Shown: positions 27,516-33,692 of the stretch, piece by piece | How positions within the stretch are numbered: position 1 is the first letter of the stretch | How the letters are laid out: the number at the start of each line of letters is the position of its first letter | NCBI GenBank assembly: GCA_902386535.1 | Contig: CABMJK010000010.1 | Location: 1 to 33,692, forward strand | Origin: Candidatus Burarchaeum australiense | Lineage (GTDB): Archaea; Micrarchaeota; Micrarchaeia; Burarchaeales; Burarchaeaceae | Length of the DNA: 33,692 nt | Reading direction: 5' to 3' | Translations under genes and position numbers: made by a program | The notes under the pieces: model-generated | Seen by the model: the letters and a program-made list of their open reading frames with translations, nothing else | What the model was told of the DNA's origin: nothing | Databases searched by the model: none

Positions 27516-27538
27516 TAAAAGAACCTACGGTTCTTTTA
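27516..27538. promoter_or_regulatory. 10-bp perfect inverted repeat TAAAAGAACC-TAC-GGTTCTTTTA abutting the tRNA 5' end
   Basis: Read directly; overlaps a TTAAAAG TATA-like element on the minus strand about 20-25 nt upstream of the tRNA. Confidence 0.55.
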
Positions 27539-27568
27539 AGAACTCCCTTACTTTTAACGGCGAGAGGG

Positions 27569-27582
27569 AAATATTTATAAAC
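27569..27582 (+). promoter_or_regulatory. Archaeal TATA-box-like element upstream of the ArvA-like gene
   Basis: AAATATTTATAAAC, about 115 nt upstream of ATG 27698. Confidence 0.5.
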
Positions 27583-27697
27583 AACCCCCGCGAATCGCAA
27601 CAAGCGACCAGCAAGGTGCAAGTGCTGAAGGTCTTAGAGGATATGCGATTACCTGCATGCGAGAAAGAGCGATAGCGAAAAATATGCCGTGATGTGA

Positions 27698-28321
27698 ATG
27701 CCTTTCGGAAGATTCCTGGCATGGCTGCAGAAGTTCTTCAATGGACGCAAGTCCATCTCCCTAGGATTCTACGGATCGCCCAACGCGGGCAAGACCACGA
27801 TTGCGAACAGGTTGTCCATAGACTGGCTCGGCGAGCCCGTGGGCATCGTGAGCGAGATACCGCACGAGACGCGGGTGGTGCAGAAGAAGGAGCACGTGCA
27901 GATGAAGGTGAATGGCCGAACGCTGACAATGAACCTGCTCGACATGCCCGGCATAGCGACCAAGGTCGACTACCGGGAGTTCCTGCCCTACGGCCTGAGC
28001 ATGAAGGAGGCGCAGAAGCGGGCGAAGGAGGCGACCAGGGGCATAATCGAGGCCATAAAGTGGCTCGAGAACGTGGATGCGGCACTCGTGGTGATGGATG
28101 CCAGCGAGGACCCGTACACCCAGGTCAACATAACGATACTCGGCAACCTAGAAGCGAAGAAGATACCGGTGATATTGGTGGCGAACAAGATTGACCTTCC
28201 GAACGCGAAGCCCGAGCGCATCCGCGAGGCATTCCCGCAATACCCTGTGATAGAGATGAGCGCGCTCAAGGGCACGCACGTGGAGCGGCTCTACACCGAG
28301 CTTACCAAGAGGCTGAACTGA
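27698..28321 (+). CDS. arvA: Era-like small GTPase, ArvA/OapA-like
   Basis: GFYGSPNAGKTTIANRLS (G1), DMPG (G3), ANKIDLP (G4: NKID), SALKG (G5); followed by a DUF2073-like gene and a Zn-ribbon gene. Confidence 0.8.
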   Translation: MPFGRFLAWLQKFFNGRKSISLGFYGSPNAGKTTIANRLSIDWLGEPVGIVSEIPHETRVVQKKEHVQMKVNGRTLTMNLLDMPGIATKVDYREFLPYGLSMKEAQKRAKEATRGIIEAIKWLENVDAALVVMDASEDPYTQVNITILGNLEAKKIPVILVANKIDLPNAKPERIREAFPQYPVIEMSALKGTHVERLYTELTKRLN

Positions 28322-28330
28322 GGTGCAAGC

Positions 28331-28693
28331 ATGAGCGGCATGAAGGGCATTCACATAGAGTTCGTGGCCTCCGAAATTCTGGAGAAGGAGGGCGACAACA
28401 AGACCGACTACATACTCGAGAACGTCAAGGACGACACCATACTGGTGCTCGAGGACCCGCTTACCAGCGAGGAGCAGAAGGAGCTCATCAAGGAGACGAT
28501 GAAGAGAGTGGACCCGGGCTTCCCGGGCATAGAAGTGAGCACGCTCGGCGGCGAGTCCGAGGGCCTACGGTCCACGCTAATCCGCATCCTGGGCGGCAAG
28601 AGGCGCGGGCTTACGGTCATAGGTCCATCAAAGCTGATCAGCCAGATAAGGAAGAACCCGAACTCGATCCATCTTTTCGCGAAGATGCGTTAG
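28331..28693 (+). CDS. arvB: DUF2073 / OapB/ArvB family protein
   Basis: 120 aa; FPGIEVSTLGGESEGLRSTLIRILGGKRRGLTVIGPSKLISQIRKNPNSIHLF; adjacent to the GTPase. Confidence 0.82.
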   Translation: MSGMKGIHIEFVASEILEKEGDNKTDYILENVKDDTILVLEDPLTSEEQKELIKETMKRVDPGFPGIEVSTLGGESEGLRSTLIRILGGKRRGLTVIGPSKLISQIRKNPNSIHLFAKMR

Positions 28694-28707
28694 GTCGTGG
28701 CAGGTGC

Positions 28708-29058
28708 TTGGAATTGCCCCACAAGTGTGTCCGCTGCAACCAGCTCCACACGGCGGGCTCGCTAGCGCTGAGGAATGGGTGCGAGTGCGGCTCCAAGGTC
28801 TTCGTCTATCTTTCCGATGAGGATGCGCAGAGGGAGCTCGGGGACATGAAATGGATCGAGCACGAGCTGGCGCACATAGTGGAGAAGAATGCCTCGCCAA
28901 TCTCGCTCGAGGTCGAGAACGTGCGCGTGCTCACCAAGGGCATCTTCGAGCTGGACGTTAACTCACTAGTGAAGAACCCGATAGTCATAAAGGACGAGGA
29001 CGGCGTGTACTATATCCGGCTCGGCGGGCAGGGGAAGAAGAAAAAGAAAGGGAAGTGA
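28708..29058 (+). CDS. arvC: OapC/ArvC-like zinc-ribbon protein
   Basis: TTG start; HKCVRCNQLH..GCECGSKVFVYL zinc ribbon; C-terminal GVYYIRLGGQGKKKKKGK. Confidence 0.8.
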   Translation: MELPHKCVRCNQLHTAGSLALRNGCECGSKVFVYLSDEDAQRELGDMKWIEHELAHIVEKNASPISLEVENVRVLTKGIFELDVNSLVKNPIVIKDEDGVYYIRLGGQGKKKKKGK

Positions 29059-29060
29059 AC

Positions 29061-30239
29061 TCAGAGGTAGGGCGCGCTGAACACTATGACTGGCTCGCCG
29101 TTCCTGTCCCGCGTCACCCAGAGGAAGACGTCTCCGCTGAAAATCGGGAGCTGCAAGTTCTCCGGAATCATCAGTGATTCGGAAAATGTAAGCTCCTTTA
29201 CCCTGTCTCCGCTTTTCACGATTTCAGTCTGAAGCCCCTCGCCGTAGCGGGCGCGCGTGAGCGCATCTGGAATCGGGGAAATCTCGCCCGAGTTGATGAC
29301 CAGGTTGAGGGCCGCATCGTTCTGACGCACCTTCATGGCCACTACCTGTATGTTCTGAACGCCCAGGTCGCGTGCCTGGCCAAGCACATCTGTGCCGTAG
29401 GATACGCCTTCTGAAAGCATCGTGGGCGTCGAGACCTGCCAGCGGCCCGCAGGCGTATCGGTGCCGAAGACCGCACTCACGCAGTTCTTCTCGATTCCGA
29501 CGACTTTCATGAACACTCCGACAACCGCCTGGCCTTTATCAGACGCTTCCTTCCAACTGCCGCGGACCTCCTGGTTCAGGCCCACGTAGCCTCCCAGGGG
29601 AATGTCGCCCAGATGAATTTTCCCCTCCTGTCCGTCAAGGTATGGCGTTGAAACGTAGCGCGGCTCGCCCAGGATTACGACTGGCGTGCCAACGTTGAAA
29701 TGCGAGCCGCTCCATTCGCCCTGCCCTGCAATGGCGGTCCTGAAGCTCATCGTAAGCCGCACTATCCCGGTTAGCGCCCGCGTGCCGTCCGGTTTGTCAG
29801 TCACCATTCCCTGGAAGGTCAGGCCGTTCTGCTGCCTCGTGGTGACTTGCTCGCCATTCGGGCCCACCTCCACGATATCCGTCTCGCTGCAAGGCGGCAC
29901 CTCGCGTCCAGTGACAGTTATGCTCGTGTTCTGTCCTGGCACTGCCCCGAATGCCACATTGAGGAGGCCATTGTTCCTCTCGAACGGCACGGGCTCTGGG
30001 TTTTCCGGCAACGGGGCGGTCACGATGGTCGTGGACGAGCAGGAAGCCGAAGTCAAAAGAGGAATCGTTGCGAACGAAACAGGGATAGCCGCGGTCATCA
30101 ATCTGGCGGCCACGCCAAGGTTAAGTGTGAAATTCCTCATTCTCTGTGCGCCCGCATCTTTTTGTGCGGCAGTGCCATTGAAAGCAGCGTCAGCACCCAG
30201 CGTCTGCCTTCTCGCAGTAATTTGCGTCATCAAAACCAC
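29061..30239 (-). CDS. Hypothetical exported protein
   Basis: 392 aa; likely internal start MRNFTLNLGVAARLMTAAIPVSFATIPLLTSASCSS; rest beta-rich, no recognised family. Confidence 0.65.
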   Translation of the reverse strand: MVLMTQITARRQTLGADAAFNGTAAQKDAGAQRMRNFTLNLGVAARLMTAAIPVSFATIPLLTSASCSSTTIVTAPLPENPEPVPFERNNGLLNVAFGAVPGQNTSITVTGREVPPCSETDIVEVGPNGEQVTTRQQNGLTFQGMVTDKPDGTRALTGIVRLTMSFRTAIAGQGEWSGSHFNVGTPVVILGEPRYVSTPYLDGQEGKIHLGDIPLGGYVGLNQEVRGSWKEASDKGQAVVGVFMKVVGIEKNCVSAVFGTDTPAGRWQVSTPTMLSEGVSYGTDVLGQARDLGVQNIQVVAMKVRQNDAALNLVINSGEISPIPDALTRARYGEGLQTEIVKSGDRVKELTFSESLMIPENLQLPIFSGDVFLWVTRDRNGEPVIVFSAPYL

Positions 30240-30299
30240 CTCAGAACCAGGCTAAAATATGCCTTTCAGACTTTATTAACCTGCTGGCCCTTTTCCTTC

Positions 30300-30632
30300 C
30301 TAAGTGAGCGCGAGGCCCGCTAGCAGCGAAACCAGGTTTGCCGCCACCGCAGCCAGCGTGGCCCGCAGTGCGCCCGCATTCCTGAAGGCGCTGCAATAGA
30401 TTATCATCTCGAGGAACAGCGCGAACAATTCTGAGAGCATAAGGACCGTGAAATAGGGCAGGCGCAATAGCGCGGGAAACACGAACCACACGTAGGGCAT
30501 CGTCAGCAGGTTGCAAAGCAGCACGACGGCCAGGATGCGCAGCAGGCCCTCGCGCTTGCGCAGCAGGAAATAGGCCACCAGCATCTCGAGCAGGTTGGTG
30601 AGTACGAATGCTAGCGCAAAAGTCATTTCCAT
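30300..30632 (-). CDS. Small multi-pass membrane protein
   Basis: 110 aa, about three to four TM segments. Confidence 0.65.
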   Translation of the reverse strand: MEMTFALAFVLTNLLEMLVAYFLLRKREGLLRILAVVLLCNLLTMPYVWFVFPALLRLPYFTVLMLSELFALFLEMIIYCSAFRNAGALRATLAAVAANLVSLLAGLALT

Positions 30633-30647
30633 TCAACCACTTTTTCT

Positions 30648-31196
30648 CTACTTCCGCGAGCGCATGTAAGCGAATGCAGGCAGCAGGGCCAGCACTGATG
30701 CCGAACTGCAGCAGCAATAGCGGCGGTACCAGGGCGCCGGCGCGGGGTTCGGTGCCGGGCCCGGCCCGGGAGGCTGCGGGTTTCTCGGAGATGCATTCAG
30801 CGCTCCAGTGTTCACGTCCATGGAGAATTCATAATTGCCCGGAGACTCCAGATACACTTCCCGGCTCGTCACGGTTTTCCCGTTCACGGCCAGCTCAAAG
30901 CTGCCGTTCGAGTAGAAGCAAGGATTGAACTTGTAATATGCGCCCCGGATGCACTTACCGGCCTCGCAAGCCATCAGCACGTCTATGGGCTCCACCGAAT
31001 TGTTGGCCGTGAGCTTACGCTCAGTCGCCTTCGAGCAAAGGTACGTCATGGCCGCCTCGCCAGCATATGGGGCGCCTCCTGAAGTAAGCGTGACCATCAC
31101 GTATGCCGGGTCGGGTCCGGGCCCGATATCCGCGAATGCAAGGCCGCCAAGCGCCAGGAGCACGATGGCAACAATTGCCGCAAACTTTTTCATCAA
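30648..31196 (-). CDS. Exported protein with Pro-rich linker and C-terminal hydrophobic anchor
   Basis: 182 aa; signal peptide MMKKFAAIVAIVLLALGGLAFA; PPGPGPAPNPAPAPWYRRYCCCSSASVLALLPAFAYMRSRK. Confidence 0.72.
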   Translation of the reverse strand: MMKKFAAIVAIVLLALGGLAFADIGPGPDPAYVMVTLTSGGAPYAGEAAMTYLCSKATERKLTANNSVEPIDVLMACEAGKCIRGAYYKFNPCFYSNGSFELAVNGKTVTSREVYLESPGNYEFSMDVNTGALNASPRNPQPPGPGPAPNPAPAPWYRRYCCCSSASVLALLPAFAYMRSRK

Positions 31197-32509
31197 ACCG
31201 ACCTCCCGATTATCTTCTCCGCCTGCCCCACGTAAGTCGTGAAATCGAACAGCTCCCCGAGCGCCTTCTTGTCCAGCAGCCTGGCCACGCGCCTGTCCTT
31301 TGCTGCAACGTCCCTCATTCCGGTCCTGCCCGCAAACGCCTCCATGGCAAGCCCGCGCACGAGTTCGTGCGCCTCCTGCCGCGGCATGCCTTTTTCCACC
31401 AGCGCGCCCACGAGCCGCTCGCTCAATATCGCGCCGCCGCTCATTTCCAGGTTCTTGCGTATGTTCTCGGGGAAGAACACGAGCCCCTCCATGATGGCGG
31501 TCATCTCCTTCATCATGTAGTCTGTGAGTATGAATGACTGGGGTATGATGATGCGCTCGTTGGCCGAGTTGGTCAGGTCCCGTTCATGCTCGAGCGCAAT
31601 GTTCTCGAGCGCCACCTGCACGTCCGACCTGACTATGCGCGCCAAACTGCAAACCCTTTCGCTCTTGTGCGGGTTCCTCTTCTGCGGCATTGCCGACGAG
31701 CCCACCTGCTTCTTTCCGAAAGGCTCGGCCACCTCGCCTATCTCGCTTCTCTGCAAATTCCTTATCTCCTTGGCCATTTTTTCCAGCGTGCCTGCCATGA
31801 GCGCCAGTATGAACAATGCCTCGGCGTGCCTGTCCCTCTGCACCACCTGGTTGGTCACGCGCGCGGCTTCGAGCCTGAGGTTTTTCATCATCAGCCCCTC
31901 TATCCTGAATGCGTCGGGCCCAAGTGCGGCCATGGTTCCGACGGCGCCGCTCACCTTGCCCACGAACACGCGGGGCTTGCTCTGCGCCAGCCTTACCAGG
32001 TGCCTGTCCAGCTCGTTCTTCCAGAGCGCGAATTTCATTCCGTAGGTTGTCGGCACCGCGTGCTGCCCGTGGGTCCTGCCGACGCAAACCGTCTTCGCAT
32101 GGGCCAGCGCGAGCTTTCCGAGCACAGAGGAAAGCTTTCCGCACCGCTGCTCGATGAGCGCATAGGCATCCCGGAGCATGAGCGCCGTGGCCGTGTCCTC
32201 AATGTCGTAACTCGTCGCGCCCAGGTGCACGTAGCGCGCACTCTTCGGGCTGCACTGCTCGCTCAGCGCCCTCACCATGGCCATGAGGTCGTGGTGGATT
32301 TCGTCCTCGATGCTCCTCACGCGCTCGAGCTTCACCTTGCGCGCAGCCGCCTCTATCTCGCGGGCGCATTCCCTAGGCATGTCGCCCACTTCCGCATGCG
32401 CCTGGGCCAGCGCCACCTCCACTTCGAGCCAGTAGCGGAGCTTGCGCTCCTCGTCGAATATGGCGTTCATGTCGGTTGCGTAGCGCGAGTCCAGCGGAGA
32501 AACAGCCAT
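31193..32509 (-). CDS. purB: Adenylosuccinate lyase
   Basis: MAVSPLDSRYATDM; GRTHGQHAVPTTYG; signature GSSAMPQKRNPHKSE. Confidence 0.96.
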   Translation of the reverse strand: MAVSPLDSRYATDMNAIFDEERKLRYWLEVEVALAQAHAEVGDMPRECAREIEAAARKVKLERVRSIEDEIHHDLMAMVRALSEQCSPKSARYVHLGATSYDIEDTATALMLRDAYALIEQRCGKLSSVLGKLALAHAKTVCVGRTHGQHAVPTTYGMKFALWKNELDRHLVRLAQSKPRVFVGKVSGAVGTMAALGPDAFRIEGLMMKNLRLEAARVTNQVVQRDRHAEALFILALMAGTLEKMAKEIRNLQRSEIGEVAEPFGKKQVGSSAMPQKRNPHKSERVCSLARIVRSDVQVALENIALEHERDLTNSANERIIIPQSFILTDYMMKEMTAIMEGLVFFPENIRKNLEMSGGAILSERLVGALVEKGMPRQEAHELVRGLAMEAFAGRTGMRDVAAKDRRVARLLDKKALGELFDFTTYVGQAEKIIGRSV

Positions 32510-32567
32510 GTAATCCCGAACCTATTTGGGCAAAACAATATTAAATCCAGCGTGCCATTTTTGCCCG

Positions 32568-32885
32568 ATGATGCCGCTGACGATGGTCCAGATAGTAAGC
32601 CTCATCGGCCTGCTGCTCGCCATGCTGCTCGCAAAGCTTGCGGCCGACGAGTCTGCCAAGCTAAAAGGCAAATCCTTTTCGCTGACCCTCTCGCTTCTCT
32701 CAGCGGGCCTCCTGGTCTTGGCGGCCGGCGAAATAGCCACGTTCATGGCCCCATTTCCCGGCATGGACTGGCCGCTTCTCGAAGCCTCCTGCGACCTCGT
32801 GTTGCTCATAATCCTGAGCTATGCGCTTATCAAGCTGAACAGCAGCCTCGCGGCCTACCATCACATACTGAGGAGATACAAATAG
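32568..32885 (+). CDS. Small membrane protein
   Basis: About 105 aa; three hydrophobic segments; ATGATG start at 32568. Confidence 0.6.
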   Translation: MMPLTMVQIVSLIGLLLAMLLAKLAADESAKLKGKSFSLTLSLLSAGLLVLAAGEIATFMAPFPGMDWPLLEASCDLVLLIILSYALIKLNSSLAAYHHILRRYK

Positions 32886-32951
32886 TTGGTTGAACAGCAC
32901 CAGAGGTCCGGTCCTGAAAGTCTGCGCCCCAACCCCTGCAAGCTTCTCTTC

Positions 32952-33413
32952 CTACTGGCACGTGCCAGTAAGTTGCGTTGCGCCGGTGAACGTGAACTCT
33001 CTGCCGCTCAGCTGGTCCTGGTAGGTCATGGAAACCGTGTAGCTGAACTGCTGGCCCGAATTGCACGCGGGAATGCCGTTGACATTGACGTCTGTCTGGC
33101 CGCCCGGCGGGAGCAGCACGGACGTGCTGGCAACGGCCCCCTGGCCATCGAACCTTACCCCGTTGAGCCTGATGGAGAAGCCCTTGTTGTTCTTCACGGT
33201 CAGCTCTGCCGTGCTTCCCGCAATCCTGTAGTTGGGAAGTATGCCGACCTCTGCGTTCTGCCAATAAGCCTCGCTTTGCTGCCTCGTAACTGTGCCGGAA
33301 ATCGCAGGGAAGGCGCCGAGAACGCCCACCACGATCAGAGCTATTATCACAACGACGGCAAGTATAATCAGATATTCAGTGGCCGCCTGCCCGCGCATCC
33401 CCATTTCAAGCAC
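32952..33413 (-). CDS. Pilin-like protein with archaeal class III signal peptide
   Basis: MRGQAATEYLIILAVVVIIALIVVGVLGAF; QAATEYL motif followed by hydrophobic stretch. Confidence 0.85.
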   Translation of the reverse strand: MLEMGMRGQAATEYLIILAVVVIIALIVVGVLGAFPAISGTVTRQQSEAYWQNAEVGILPNYRIAGSTAELTVKNNKGFSIRLNGVRFDGQGAVASTSVLLPPGGQTDVNVNGIPACNSGQQFSYTVSMTYQDQLSGREFTFTGATQLTGTCQ

Positions 33414-33468
33414 CTCTATCTTCTTCTCCTTCCCTTTTTTAAGGCTTTTGCCCCGCCTGTCATCTCTC

Positions 33469-33692
33469 TCATGACGGGAAAAATATCCTCAGTATGTACT
33501 GCCTCATTATCACGAAAAATATGATCGAGCCCAGCAGGGTAATCGGCAGGTAGGTATAGCCCGCCAGCTTGCTGCCCCGCTGCACCACGCCGATGAGCGC
33601 GCTTGCGAAAATCGACGTCACGGCGAGCGTCAGCAGCGAAAGCGTGAACAGCACGTTGTAGTCCAGGGGCGGCGCGACCGTCAGGCCGAGCC
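33469..33692 (-). CDS. Membrane protein, probably truncated by window end
   Basis: Frame stays open to the window edge (LGLTVAPPLDYNVLFTLSLLTLAVTSIFAS...IFFVIMRQYILRIFFPS); two TM segments visible. Confidence 0.55.
   Translation of the reverse strand, partial: LGLTVAPPLDYNVLFTLSLLTLAVTSIFASALIGVVQRGSKLAGYTYLPITLLGSIIFFVIMRQYILRIFFPS

Noticed and set aside
27620-27697. Possible C/D box sRNA (CTGA and GTGATG-like elements)
   Set aside because: Box order and sequences do not fit a canonical C-D'-C'-D layout.
31586-32893. Long plus-strand ORF (435 aa) opposite purB
   Set aside because: Antisense shadow of a confident PurB gene in high-GC DNA; composition (His/Arg/Leu-rich) is typical of spurious frames.
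1-33692. CRISPR array, rRNA genes, IS elements
   Set aside because: No regularly spaced repeats, rRNA-like conserved tracts, or transposase-like proteins were seen on either strand.

Overview
The window is a gene-dense, high-GC archaeal segment. Archaeal origin is supported by the RfcS clamp loader, a class III (QAATEYL) signal peptide, TATA-type promoters, an intron-containing tRNA and an ArvABC-type gene set; a DPANN-like lineage is plausible but unproven. About two thirds of the genes are exported, membrane or surface proteins. The left part (0.7-9.7 kb) is a secreted-protein island. It holds two paralogous lipoprotein-like proteins, a CARDB/NEW3-like membrane protein, two parallel beta-helix proteins, and a C-terminal module present in inverted duplicate with long stretches of perfect nucleotide identity. 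The middle contains a DUF4430-like secreted protein next to an ECF-S-like protein, an AT-rich AlbA_2/Schlafen-type regulator island, and an isoleucyl-tRNA synthetase reading frame broken by two in-frame stops, one inside the KMSKS motif. The right part has three tandem surface proteins sharing a juxtamembrane helical module, RfcS, a divergent two-component pair whose regulator carries a degenerate GGDEF-like domain, an intron-containing tRNA (probably Arg-CCG), an ArvA/B/C-like operon, PurB and a pilin-like protein. No CRISPR array, rRNA or canonical transposon was seen. All family calls come from reading motifs by eye; no searches were run.
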